Source: Bidens hawaiensis | Lineage: Eukaryota > Streptophyta > Magnoliopsida > Asterales > Asteraceae | Assembly: GCA_021521415.1 (NCBI GenBank) | Contig: JAIQDT010003544.1 | Span: 186,001-250,000 of the forward strand | Reading direction: 5' to 3' | DNA length: 64,000 bases | Made by a program: the position numbers and the translations under genes | Notes under the pieces: generated by a model | Told to the model about the DNA's origin: nothing | The model's database searches: none | What the model saw: only the letters and a program-made list of their open reading frames with translations | Shown: in pieces, positions 11,543-28,985 of the stretch | How the letters are laid out: each line of letters begins with the position of its first letter | Position numbering within the stretch: the first letter of the stretch is position 1

Positions 11543-12302
11543 TAGAGTGAAATGCTCTTTAAAACGTAAATATTATTAAGTATGTATTAATAGACTATAA
11601 CAAGAAAGTACGAAAGAAAGGTAGTATGAAAGAAATAAACTATAAAAGAAAGAAAGTATGAAAGTATATAAGTATAATAGAATGAAAGTATGAAAGTATA
11701 AAGTATGAATGAAAGCAGTGGCGGACATATGGTATAGGCAGGGGTAACCTGGGTTACCCCTCAACTTCCATTCCGTAGTGTAAATTTTTTTTTATTTTCG
11801 TCGTTTTATATATCGGGTTACCCTTAAACGAAAACTAGGTTACCCCTCAAAGATTTTGATAAGTCCACACATTAGTTAAAAGCCCACACATTAGATAAAA
11901 GCCCACACAACTTAAATAAATAAAACCAAAAAAATAATATAATAAAACAATTACCATCGATCCCTCCCTCTCCCTCCCTCTGGTCCTGGTCTCTGCTCCC
12001 ACCATATCCAGACCAACCATCACTCCAGCCACCACCCGCCGGCCCCTTCTTCAGCCACCGCCGCCGTCCGCCGGCCCTTTCTCCAGTCACCACCGCTGTC
12101 CGCCGACCCCTTCTTCAAAGGTTTTGTTCTTGTTTGTTTTTTTTTATTTGAGGGTTTATATAGTTATATGTAAAAGAGATGAAATTGGACTTTAGGTTAG
12201 GGTTTTAGTTGTTAATTTTAGTTATTGTCTTTATTTATAATTAAGACTTTAACTCTTACTTTCTTATATAATTAGGCCATTAGGGTATTTGGAACTTTGA
12301 AG

Positions 12303-12790
12303 ATGAAACCACATCCTAAACAAGTTCTTATTGGCAAATTTTTTAAAGGAAAATTTCAAGAGTTTGACGACGTTGATGGAAATCCAAATATTGATAATGA
12401 TGTGCAAGAACAAGATGATGATGATGATAATATTGGTCTAAACATTCCTTCAACTTCAAGTCCTTCAATTCCACATACAATTGATTTGAATGATCTTCAT
12501 TCGGATCCATTTGATACGCCACATATTGCTAGTTATCACCCTAATCAAAGAGATGACATAAGACGACATTATCTTGTTAAAAAGGCTTTTCAACCACGAA
12601 ATCATAACTTTCCATTCAAAGCAAATATCAGTGGTTAGAGTATAGCATAAAAGTAGACAAAACATATTGCTTATGTTGCTACTTGTTTAAAGAAACTGTT
12701 GGTAATCAAGGTGGAAGAGATACTTTTTCAACTGAAGGCTTTGTAATTGGAGTAAACCAGGTGCTTTAAAAGAACATGCTTGGATGGTTG
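12303..12790 (+). pseudogene. hAT transposase N-terminal fragment (TTF-type zinc finger region)
   Basis: The open frame from ATG 12303 gives an acidic leader, then YHPNQRDDIRRHYL and QPRNHNFPFK, the conserved entry to the TTF-type zinc finger of ZMYM1-like plant hAT transposases. The frame stops at 12638 (TAG), but the homology continues in another frame as LEYSIKVDKTYCLCCYLFKE (about 12639-12700), so there is a frameshift or lost exon junction. It then breaks off near 12790, where the catalytic domain should begin. Confidence 0.75.
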
Positions 12791-12799
12791 ACAGCTAGC

Positions 12800-13012
12800 G
12801 TCGGTTTTACCGGTTGCAACCGCAACCGTTGAAAGATGTTTTTCTAAATTGAAGCTTATCAATACCGATTTACACAATCGAATGGGTGACGATTATTTGA
12901 ACAATGCTCTAATTTGTGCGGTCGAAAGAGAAACATTTGATAAAGTAATGGAAGACGATGTAATGACTCGATTTCAAGCTATCAAATGCCAAAGAGGAGA
13001 GATCATTTATTA
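12800..13012 (+). pseudogene. hAT transposase C-terminal dimerisation fragment
   Basis: The translation contains PVATATVERCFSKLKLI, RMGDDYLNNALI and CAVERETFDKV, and ends at a TAG stop near 13010. This is the hAT C-terminal dimerisation block (ERCFS...K...RMGD..LN). It follows the N-terminal piece directly, which shows the internal deletion. Confidence 0.8.
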
Positions 13013-13131
13013 GGTAGGCGTGTTTAACTTTATTTGTTATCGTCTTTTTTTTACATGAATGTATGATGAAAACAAAAAAAAAAAATAGGCTACCCCTGGA
13101 ATTTAGTTCTAGATCCACCACTGAATGAAAG

Positions 13132-14060
13132 TATGTATATATGTATGAATGAAGTATAAAGAAAGTAATACGTGTCTTCGGATACATATAAGTAAGTTGG
13201 TGAACGTATTGTATGTTGCCTGATTAACCAGAACTCACTCAACGTAGCTGACTTTTAGTATGCACGCAGGTGAGTAGAATGAGACAGCTGGCTTGAAGAG
13301 GGGTACACGACAAAGGAATAAAGAGACTAACATTTGAAGGCTTGATTTTATGATGTTTTAAATTAAGACATGTTTTATATGGTCTAAACTTCTAAAGACT
13401 TATGTAATGAATGTTTTTCTTTTGTCTATTCCGCGAAAGTTTTATTTAACTCTGATATTTAGAAGTGTGTTTATGAGTAAATCCAACGTCCAAGTAGGGG
13501 CCTTACACAAACGGCTCTCGGCGATGCGAGCGTGCGAAGTGCGCTATCAAAACGCCACACTACACAACAAACATATAGATTATTCATATAAAAATGAATT
13601 AAGTTACATGAATTGTGTAATCTCCATAAAATAATAAATAATTATAAATTAATAACTAAAATACATTGGTAATGACCAAAACAAACACAATCAACCTATT
13701 TTCCATCAAATACTCCATTCATGCAATTAACCAATATACCAAGTTGAAATGATAAAATTAAATAATTGTTAAAAAAATGTATTATTTGACCTAACCAAAA
13801 TTTTGGTTAGTAATTGGAATAATCATCAATAAATCCGATAACAATTAATATCACATAATAATTGAATTACTAATTATGAAATATTTGAATTATGTGAACA
13901 AATTTACAATTGATGTTATACTATATAACCAGAATAATTACTAATAGCCGAAAAAATTGATTTTGCAATGACTATAACATGAATAATTAACAATAACATT
14001 CATAATTGAATTACCATCGGATGTAAAAGGAATAATAAAAATAATAAATCCAATAACAAT
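13132..14060. other. Non-coding DNA, probably LTR-derived to about 13500
   Basis: 13200-13510 ends in GGGGCCTTACACA and may be the right end of an LTR-like unit that began near 10440 and was split by the hAT insertion. GCGATGCGAGCGTGCGAAGT (13521-13540) recurs at about 52636. The rest is AT-rich with no coding signal. Confidence 0.35.
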
Positions 14061-14064
14061 TAAA

Positions 14065-14525
14065 AGGGCAAAGAAAATGAATTGACAATGAAATAATGAA
14101 TAATATGAGAATCGGTCATTAGAGTATCAAAAAAACTATACCATAAAAACGTAATAATGCAACATCTCCATTGAATCTTGGATTTTGATATACAACCTAA
14201 AGAGATTATAAAAAAATCATATAATAATTAAAATCCATACAAACAAAAATGGCAAGTAAAATGAATTGACAATGAAATAATGAATAATATGATAATCAGC
14301 CAATAGACTATCAAATAAAAATTTACCGGAAAACCATAATAGTTCAACGTATCAACTGAATCTTGGATTTTGATATAGAACCTAAAGAGATAAGATTATC
14401 ATATAATAACTAAATTCAATACAAACAAAAACAACAAAGAAAATGAATTGACAATGAAATAATGAATAATATGATAATCGACCATTATAGTATCAAATAA
14501 AACCTTACCAGAAAACCGTAATAGG
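14065..14525. repeat. About 180-bp tandem array, 2.5 copies
   Basis: The motif GAATTGACAATGAAATAATG recurs at about 14079, 14260 and 14441. Each is followed by AATAATATGA, an ACCATTA-like block, CCGTAATA and, in the first two units, GAATCTTGGATTTTGATATA. The third copy is cut short near 14525. Confidence 0.85.
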
Positions 14526-16536
14526 CAATGGGCAGAGGTGGTAGAGGTAGTAATACGCAAGAAAGAGAAATAGATATATATTAAAATGATTAATAGTGTT
14601 TCCAATCTTAAGGTTTATATAATGTGAATTGTGAATGAGATGATTTGAAATTAATATGAAATGAAACATGTGACTTGACAATGACTTGTCATTTAGGTGG
14701 CCAATCATGTCAAGTGGAATTTTTTGCATATTTTAATAGTTTAGTAAGATTATTATTATTTTTATTTCATGTTTCACATAAAAATACTTAATAAACCATG
14801 TAATTCTCCTTCAATGTTCGATACTCCATTTATTTGTTAAGCATGAATCATATATTTCTTTATTTGCTTAGTTTTTTAAAAATAATTTTATATTGATATA
14901 TGTATAAAAACCGAGTTAAAAGATATATGTCCAGTCAATGTAAGGGCGTCTACTTGATAGAGATACATGTCACTTGGTAGATGACTTACGCTAAAAGATA
15001 TATGTTCAAATATGAGCAAAGAGTAGTCTAGATTTATCGGTATAACGTAAGTATGAATAATATTGTGGTCTAAAATAGATTTAAAAAATTATATATGTTA
15101 AAATCCGAACATATTAGGAATTTTTTTAATTCTAAAGCCATTCCGAAAAAAAAAATACCTGAAATCAATTTTTCATCGAAACAACACATAAGGCTTTTGT
15201 TTAACATAATATTACGCCCATTGTATAAGAATTTTCATCTCTTTAATTATTAATTATATATAAATAGAAAATGTTTAGAATGAATAATAATAATCCAACA
15301 TAAAAAGAAAAGCTATAATGCAAAGATCGATGGACGCATTTACCATGTTTTTATCGTTTTCTTCTTTTGCTTTATTTTCAAGAGAAAATTAATACAAACA
15401 AAACCAGTGGAATCTTTCACAGAAGTGTACTATTATATACTTAATAATTAATTAAAGAAAAAAAATTATTCTTTTTTTGCATTATTTTTATGGCATCTCA
15501 AAACTATATAGTTATCACTAATTAATCTTTTTATAAATGCCAAAATAATACATTCTACATGAATTAAACTCTTAGACCTTCAATTTATACTATAACCATC
15601 TTGTGGCCCCACCAACTAAATAAAACAATTATAAAACTTATACAAGCATTTAGTGACTTTCATATTTCACAATTACATTTTTCATGTTATATTATATTAA
15701 TAATCAGTAATTATTCAATGGTCTGAATAATTTCAACATTATACGATAATAATCAGTTTTGGGTCGTCATAACTCATACGTAACATGTTTAATGGATCGT
15801 GTACGTGATGTCATGGTTGTCCAAATGGATTGTGTTCGGTTAACCCGTTTAACACGCCGCTTAGTTAAACATGTTGACCTACAACTAGTTTAACTTGTTT
15901 TCTTTTTCCAACTGACAAATCTAATTAACATTTTTGTAAGTTGATTGTTATACGACAATTTGTTTAACACATTTAGACTAATGGATTAAACATATCATGT
16001 TCGAGTTTCGTGACTTAACATAGTGTGAATTATTGGTGATCTTTATACAATACCAATGTGTGACATATTTGGGTTGAACAATCCAACTCATCAACTGCCT
16101 CCTTTAACCCGACACGATTAACACATACACTACACATAATCAATTGTTATAACCGTTTTCATTTATGACATTTAATTATAACTTTTAGTCATTTATCAAA
16201 AAAATCACAAAAGTATATATTAAAAAGGTAAACAACTTTAATAAAACAATTAAAGTTTTGTTTTCGTTATATATTAAAAACAAAATTGAAAACAAAAAAA
16301 CGACTAAAACCAAACCGAAACCGAAAACTGATCAGTTTGTATATTCAAACAACCGATGACTTTGATTTCAATTTCGCCTAATAAAAAACCAAACCGTGTC
16401 CAACCCTAACGATTGAAATCTTGTCGTATGTAAACTCAGAAAAAAAAACATTGTTAAGAGAAAAAAATATATATAAATAAAAAAAGATCAAAAAAAATTT
16501 AATTTTTCAACAATATATAAATAATATAATTAAAAT
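14526..16536. other. AT-rich intergenic DNA
   Basis: No gene was recognised. 15770-16400 contains degenerate TAACCCGTTTAACACG-type strings common in decayed foldback repeats. The remainder is simple AT-rich sequence. Confidence 0.4.
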
Positions 16537-16838
16537 TGTTATAATTTTAAGAATTAACATAAGATTAGTGCTAAAACTTGAGAACTTTAGAAAATTTAGT
16601 AAAGAGAGAAAGTAGTGAAATGTATCACTTATGAATTTGTATGTATGAGGTGCATCTTCTCCTTTACATTGAGCTAGTATTTATACTACAAAAGATTAAC
16701 CTTTTCTCTAGACAAGATTAACTATTTGATGGTCATGTAGTATGGGACATTATCAATAAGTTTGACAAAGAGCTCATCCACTTGCTTGGTAGATCTAGAT
16801 GGGTAAATCTTGATCTTGAATAATAGATATTCATAACA
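16537..16838 (-). repeat. 3' LTR of the copia element
   Basis: 302 bp, TG...CA. In element orientation it is preceded by the polypurine tract AAGGGGGAG (16840-16848 on the other strand). Confidence 0.93.
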
Positions 16839-16983
16839 CTCCCCCTTGGATGACACTTTGCAAACTTTGGGATATTGAATTACTGTCTCATTAAAAACCT
16901 TGCTAAAGGAAAACCCAATGGGAAAAAACTTTAGCTAAGGGAAAAATAGTGCAGTATATAGCTCCCCCTCAAATTGCAGGTCG

Positions 16984-17760
16984 TTACATTGTTCGTACAT
17001 GGCGCATGCCAATATCATGAACATGTTTCCTGAATGTTGCTGTGGGAAGTGCTTTTGTGAAAAGATCAGCTGAGTTGTTGCTGGACTGGACATATCTCAT
17101 TTCAACCTGATTGTCTTTAATAAGGTCTCGAGTATACTCAAAGTATCTTGGTGGTATATGCTTTGTTCTGTCACTTTTGATATATCCTTCCTTCATTTGC
17201 GAGACACAAGCTGCATTATCTTCATATATAGGAGTTGGAATTCGATCTTTCTCTAGTCCACAAGAAATCAATATGTGTCGTGACATAGATCTTAACCATA
17301 CACATTCTCTTGAAGCTTCATGCAATGCAATGACTTCAGCATGATTTGAAGATGTTGCAATGAGTGTTTGTTTCTGAGAACGCCATGAAATCGCAGTTCC
17401 TCCATTCTTAAATACATATCCAGTTTGAGATTTTGCTTTATGGGGATCAGATAAATAACCTGCATCTGCATAACCAACTAACCCTTCTTTTGAATCGTTA
17501 GGATAAAATAAACCTAAATCAACAGTTCCTTTTAAATACCGAAAAATATGTTTAATGCCATTCCAATGTCTTTTAGTAGGGGATGAACTGAATCTTGCCA
17601 ATAAATTAACTACAAAAGAAATGTCAGGTCTTGTACAGTTAGTAAGATACATAAGTGCTCCAATTGCACTGAGGTATGGTACTTCGGGACCAAGAATCTC
17701 TTCATTATCTTCGCAAGGACGAAATGGATCATTGTCAACATTGAGTGATCTAACAACCAT
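16984..17760 (-). pseudogene. Copia RNase H segment
   Basis: 258 codons, with LMYLTNCTRPDISFVVN at the end of the RT connection, GYADAGYLSD, SRECVWLR, YEDNAACV and ADLFTKALP. These are the usual copia RNase H landmarks, including catalytic acidic positions. It is separated from the RT frame by a 1- or 2-base indel near 17755 (PLST then MVVRSL in another frame). It ends in a stop at 16984, about 145 bp before the 3' LTR. Confidence 0.88.
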
Positions 17761-18790
17761 CGGTGCTTAAAGGATTTGCTTTGTCCATATTGAAACGTTT
17801 TAAGAGTTTCTCAGTATAAGTTGACTGATGCACAAGTATCCCATTATGCATATGCTCAATTTGTAAACCAAGACAATATTTGGTTTTTCCAAGATCTTTC
17901 ATTTCGAATTCTTTCTTTAAAAGAGCAATTGCTTCATTAATTTCCTTTTGTGTCCCAATTAAATTTAGATCGTCAACATACACAGCTATGATCACATATC
18001 CTGATGTTGTCTTCTTGATGAAGACACATGGACAAATAAGATTATTTGTGTATCCTTTGCTTATTAAATAATCACTCAAACGATTGTACCACATCCTTCC
18101 AGATTGTTTCAGTCCATACAAGGATCTTTGTAATTTGATGGAATACATTTCCTTAGGCTTTGAGCTTATTGCATCGGGGAGTTTAAATCTTTCGGGAATT
18201 TTCATATAGATGTCACTATCTAGTGATCCATACAAGTAAGCTGTGACAACATCCATAAGGCGCATCTCTAAATTTTTAGAGATTGCTAAGCTGATTAAAT
18301 ATCTAAACGTAATAGCATCCATGACAGGAGAATACGTTTCTTCATAGTCAATTCCTGGCCTCTGAGAAAAACCTTGAGCTACAAGTCTTGCTTTATATCT
18401 TGTAACTTCATTTTTCTCATTTCGTTTTCTCACAAAAACCCATTTATATCCTACAGGTTTCATTGACTTTGGTGTAATGACAATAGGTCCAAAAACCTTT
18501 CGATTGTTTAGTGAGTTTAATTCAGCTTGCATAGCATCTTTCCATTTGTTCCAATCTTGTCGATTTTTACAATCATCTACAGATTTTGGTTCAGGGTCAT
18601 CATTTTCTTCCATGATATCGCTTGCCACAGAATAAGAAAATATATCATCAATATTTTCCATTTCATCTCGATCCCACATTATATGTGATTTACCATAGTT
18701 TATTGACAATTCTTTATTGGAATCATTTATTTCTTCCTGAGGAAATGTTATATCATTTATTCTTTCCTGAGGGAAGGTTTTGTCAATCAT
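17750..18790 (-). pseudogene. Copia reverse transcriptase segment
   Basis: 346 codons covering the copia RT: WVFVRKRN, RYKARLVAQGFSQRPGIDY, RSLYGLKQSGRMWYNRL and the active site AVYVDDLNLIG. It begins right after an in-frame TGA that separates it from the integrase frame (both frames are in phase), so the break there is a single nonsense codon. Its 3' end is cut by the frameshift near 17755. Confidence 0.9.
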
Positions 18791-20482
18791 TCATTCCTTA
18801 GGGTCAGTATCCTTCTCAGAACCCTTTCTTTTTCGAGGATTTTTATCCTTTGAACCGATTGGCCTTCCACGTTTTAAACGTTTTTGAGATTCATGAGGCG
18901 CATTATTATGGTTTTGCTTGCTTGGAATCTCAACTCGAGCTGGAGCATTAGCAGCTGGTATATGAGATTTAGTGACCCTGTTTATATCAGTAAATGCATC
19001 AGGTAACTGATTTGCAATTTCTTGTAGATGTATTATTTTTTGAACCTCTGTCTCACTTTGTTTTGATCTTGGGTCTAGGTGTAACAATGATGGCACACAC
19101 CATGATATATCTCTTTCTTGCTTTTTCATTTCTCCCCCTAATGCTGGGAACATTGTCTCGTTAAAATGACAATCAGCAAAACGTGCTGTAAATACATCAC
19201 CTGTTAAAGGTTCAAGGTATCTTATGATGGAAGATGTTTCATATCCAACATATATTCCCAACCTTCTTTGGGGACCCATTTTTGTGCGTTGTGGTGGTGC
19301 AATAGGAACATACACAGCACAACCAAAAATTCTAAGATGAGAGATATTTGGCTCATTTCCAGAAACAAGTTGTGTGGGAGAGTATTTATGATTTGCACTT
19401 GGTCTCATGCGGATTAATGATCCAGCATGCATAATTGCATGACCCCAAATAGAAACAGGGAGTTTTGTCCTCATTATTAATGGTCTAGCTATTAGCTGAA
19501 GGCGTTTGATCAACGACTCGGCTAAGCCATTTTGTGTGTGTACATGAGCAACAGGGTGTTCTACAACAATTCCCACAGACATGCAATAATCATCAAAAGC
19601 ATGTGATGTAAATTCTCCCGCATTATCAAGCCTTACTCTTTTAATGGTATAATCCGGAAAATGTGCACGTAATTTGATAATTTGAGCAAGAAATTTTGCA
19701 AAAGCAACATTACGAGTCGATAATAAAGAGATATTAGACCATCTGCTGGATGCGTCTATTAAGACCATGAAGTATCTAAATGGTCCACATGGTGGATGAA
19801 TTGGTCCACATATGTCACCTTGAATTCTTTCAAGAAACATTGGTGTTTCTTTATCGACTTTTAATGGCGAAGGCCTTGTAATTAATTTTCCAAGAGAACA
19901 AGATGTACATTGAGGCATTTTATCTATTTTGTGGATCTTTTGACCTTTCAGTGGATGCCCATGTGTATTTTCAATGATCCTTTTCATCATTGTGGATCCT
20001 GGATGGCCTAATCTGTCATGCCATAAGTTTATGATACCAGAATCGCAACAATTTTCTTTGACTGCCATATGTGCTTGAGGCACATTTATATATGTATAAT
20101 GCAAACCAGAATGGAGCATTGGCAATTTTTCCAATATTTGATCTTTGCTTATGATATGCAAATATTTTTCATTACTAACAGTCCTTGACTGAGTATCATA
20201 TCCATTATGATATATGTTCCTGAAACTCAACAAATTTCTTGTTGATTTTGGGGAAAATAAAGCATTTTCTATTTTGAGCTTTGTGCCATTTGGTAATGCT
20301 AAATTAGCTTTTCCCACTCCTTCTATCAAGTTTGTAGGACCTGATATTGTATTGATGATCCCTTTTGTTGGTTTCAGTTCATAAAAATATTTTTTAGATC
20401 TAAGTATAGTATGCGTGGCTCCACTATCCGCTATACATATATCTTCTTCATTTGTTTGATCTTGTGCTCCGGTGATTTTCAT
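18791..20482 (-). pseudogene. Copia protease-integrase segment
   Basis: 563 codons. Residues near 20 hold the aspartic protease motif DSGATH. Then come the GAG-pre-integrase region (LWHDRLGHPG), the integrase core (GDICGPI, RLDNAGEF, NGLAESLIKRL) and its C-terminal region (RIFGCAVYVPIAPP). The ORF starts with its own Met 177 bp after the gag stop, and several stops lie in that spacer. The order protease-integrase-RT confirms copia. Confidence 0.9.
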
Positions 20483-20659
20483 TTTAAATCTTGAAAAATA
20501 TTAAGAGAAAAAAAATAAGTGTATAACGAAGACATATGATATTTTAATAAGAACTTTAATTGAAACACAAGTAGTACATGGAAGAGAAACTACATAATTA
20601 AAGATAATGAGAACACACTTAATAATTGCATCTAATTATAGTAGTCAAGCAACTTTGTT

Positions 20660-21759
20660 TCAAAGTTCCATCCCAAAGTCTTCAACGCTCAGCTCAGCAT
20701 TGATATTATTAAAGTTATCAACATGGTTCACTTCTTTCTCTTTTCCTTTTAGAGAGGCTTGGTACAGTTCACACAGATGTGGAGCTGTGCGACAAGCCTT
20801 TGCCCAGTGGTTTGTACTTCCACATCTAAAACATGAAGTGCCATTGTTTTCGGACCTACTAGCTTCATTCCATTTATTTTGGTGGTTGGAATTGGTATTG
20901 TGTGGGACATGATAACTATTGGCTCTCTGGTTACGACCACGGCCACGACCACGACCGTAAGAGTTATTGTTCCATTTGAATGGATGCTTACGATCATTAA
21001 AATGCCTTTTGTCAAAATGACCACGTCCACGTCCACGGCCTCGTCCTCGACTTTGTTCCCATTTATGATCAGAATTTTTATGAGAACTTTTGTGAGCAAC
21101 ATGTGCTTCTGGTATTGCTAATGAACCCGTGGGACGAGATTGATGATTTTTCATCAATAATTCATTATTTTTCTCGGCTACAAGGAGTAATGCATTTAGA
21201 TCAGAGTATCTCTTAAAATTCTGCAAACGATAATGTGTTTGCAAGTTTATATTTGATGCATGAAACGTGGAGAAAGTTTTCTCTAACTTTTCTTCCTCTG
21301 TTACGGGATACCCACAAAATTCTAGCTTTGAACAAATTCGGTATAAAGCAGAGGTGTAATCATTTACCCTCTTAAAATCTTGGAACCTAAGACTGTTCCA
21401 TTCATCTCTAGAAGTAGGAAGTAAAACTTCCTTTAGATGACCGAATCTGCTTTTAAATCTTTCCATATCATATATGGGTTATCATAATTAAAATATTCAT
21501 GCTGTAGCAATTCATCAATATGTTTATGGATGAAAACATCAGCTCTTGCTTTATCCTGGTCAGAGCAATCATTGTATTCTTGGATTGCGTCTAACACATC
21601 CATAGATTTTAAATGTCTTTTGACATTTGCTGTCCAAGACATATAATTTTCTCCAGAAATGTTGAGTGCTGGGAATTCGAGTTTTGCTATATTTGACATT
21701 TTGTTGCTAAACATAATAGAGCAAATAATAAGATAAATATTAGAATCCATATATATCAA
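20660..21759 (-). pseudogene. Copia gag, interrupted by one frameshift
   Basis: Frame 1 (21759-21433) gives KLEFPALNISGENYMSW and the start of the capsid-like region, and breaks at WKDLK. Frame 2 (21466-20660) continues with RFGHLKEVLLP, an RGRGRGRGRG basic stretch and the zinc knuckle CFRCGSTNHWAKAC (CX2CX4HX4C). A single-base indel near 21450 explains the split. This is the nucleocapsid/capsid precursor of the copia element. Confidence 0.88.
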
Positions 21760-22427
21760 TCAACAATGAGATACAATACATTGGTAGAGCTATAAACATA
21801 TAAAAGATAAAGAACATGCCAAACTCTTCAGATGGGAGATTAAAAATTAGAATGAGAAGTAGTATAAGCATTATAGTGACCAACATCAAAACCGGGTGAA
21901 TCATTTTGAGAATTTTATCTTGGATAAATTTAATAAGAAGAATGTTTGTTGTAAATGAAATGGGGTTAATGATTGGTTATTTATAGTGGAGGTTTATAAC
22001 CCATTTATAACGGTTATATTACCGTTTATAACGGTAATATTACCGTTTGTGTGTGTGTATATATATAATATATAATATTAATTATTTTAAAGTAAGATAA
22101 TAATTAAGATATTAAATACAGTTTATTTTATAAAATATATATAATTAGTATGCACAATAATAAGAATAGAATTGTTAGTGTAAGTAAATCTAACTTCTAA
22201 ATGAGATATTAGTGTGCATATATAAATAAAAGTTAGAATAGTTATCAAATTTTAATAACAATGTTTATACACATTATTGCTATTACTCAGTATATTAGTT
22301 AGTATATGTATATGCATAGATATATATCTAATGTACATAATTAAAGAAGTGTTTATGATGCTTATGTAGATACCTTTGTGTCTATTACCTTTCTTGGTTA
22401 GGATATAAGCGGCTCGTGCTGATAACG

Positions 22428-22729
22428 TGTTATAATTTTAAGAATTAACACAAGATTAGTGCTAAAACTTGAGAACTTTAGAAAATTTAGTAAAGAGAGA
22501 AAGTAGTGAAATGTATCACTTATGAATTTGTATGTATGAGGTGCATCTTCTCCTTTACATTGAGCTAGTATTTATACTACAAAAGATTAACCTTTTCTCT
22601 AGACAAGATTAACTATTTGATGGTCATGTAGTATGGGACATTATCAATAAGTTTGACAAAGAGCTCATCCACTTGCTTAGTAGATCTAGATGGGTAAATC
22701 TTGATCTTGAATAATAGATATTCATAACA
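22428..22729 (-). repeat. 5' LTR of the copia element
   Basis: 302 bp. In element orientation the interior next to it reads CGTTATCAGCACGAGCC, a possible but non-standard primer site (only partly like TGGTATCAGAGCC). Its outer edge is 345 bp from the CDPK start codon. Confidence 0.93.
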
Positions 22730-22734
22730 AAAAT

Positions 22735-23074
22735 AAAAATATTATTTTTCCCAAGAAACACATTGAATCTATGCTTAGACTTGGTCTATTTCCATCATCC
22801 AAAAGAGAAAAAGAAGTTTATGAGAAACCATACCTTTCATTCATATCACTTTCACCAACAAAGAAAAAAGAAACCCTCTTTCTCTCTCTACTCTCTCTCT
22901 AGTTCTCTTTCAGACAAGTAACTTCCGGCGGATAAGACCACCGATCTGGGCCCCCAAATTATTCATCTTTTTTTCATCTTAATCACTCAAAACACATCAA
23001 TCTTGACAAATTTTGATCAATCTTGCATTACCCATTTGTTAAAACCTGATAAAGTTTCAATATTTGGATAAAAA
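22735..23074 (+). promoter_or_regulatory. CDPK proximal promoter and 5' UTR
   Basis: 340 bp between the copia target duplication and ATG 23075. It has a CT-rich tract (22879-22912), common in plant 5' UTRs, and no clear TATA box. Original promoter DNA beyond this now lies 6.2 kb upstream, on the other side of the copia element. Confidence 0.5.
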
Positions 23075-28665
<5,591 letters not shown>

Positions 28666-28848
28666 CAAATTCATATTATTACTAATCAATCAGTCAGTTG
28701 GATGATGTTGGTTTTGGTCAGATTGAAGAACTAACTATGGATTTAAACTTATATATTAAGCCTTTGACTTTGAACTATGACTTGGTCTTTTTTGGTTTTG
28801 GCTGCTGCACTGTTTTGTCACTTTGTGTTCATATTTATTTTTTTTATA

Positions 28849-28985
28849 AGATGGAGGGTCAACGGTCAACTGTTTTTAAAGTCTAAATTAGGGTGTCATT
28901 ATAGTGTGTTGTGTTATTTTTTTTTTTTAAAGATGGAGGGTCAACGGTCAACTGTTTTTAAAGTCACAATTAGGATGTCATTATT
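28849..28985 (+). repeat. Tandem duplication in the CDPK 3' UTR region
   Basis: GATGGAGGGTCAACGGTCAA plus CTGTTTTTAAAGTC occurs twice, starting at about 28850 and 28931 (81-bp spacing), each followed by ATTAGG-TGTCATT. Confidence 0.85.

Larger units (their letters stand above)
11716..13123 (+). mobile_element. Internally deleted hAT transposon (TTF-zinc-finger/ZMYM1-like type) with perfect 8-bp TSD
   Basis: The left end CAGTGGCGGA and right end (other strand) CAGTGGTGGA form terminal inverted repeats. AATGAAAG flanks both sides (11708-11715 and 13124-13131), an exact 8-bp target duplication typical of hAT elements. The 1408-bp interior keeps only the two ends of a transposase gene: an N-terminal piece at 12303-12790 and a C-terminal dimerisation piece at 12800-13010, with the catalytic middle gone. 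It inserted into a GAAAGTATGAAT-type microsatellite whose two halves (11560-11715 and 13124-13170) are still visible. It needs an external transposase to move. Confidence 0.88.
16537..22729 (-). mobile_element. Nearly complete Ty1/copia LTR retrotransposon, minus strand
   Basis: Two 302-bp LTRs (16537-16838 and 22428-22729) begin TGTTATAATTTT and end ATTCATAACA, and differ at about two positions. The flanks are AAAAT on both sides (16532-16536 and 22730-22734), an exact 5-bp target duplication. In coding orientation the order is gag, protease, integrase, reverse transcriptase, RNase H, which defines copia. A purine tract AAGGGGGAG abuts the 3' LTR. A frameshift in gag, a nonsense codon between integrase and RT, and a frameshift before RNase H suggest it can no longer make its polyprotein. 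Near-identical LTRs point to recent insertion. Confidence 0.95.

Noticed and set aside
12909..13187. Minus-strand 92-codon frame
   Set aside because: Antisense to the hAT C-terminal fragment and the flanking microsatellite.
14065..14525. CRISPR-like array
   Set aside because: Units are about 180 bp without spacer structure, and the context is a plant nuclear genome.
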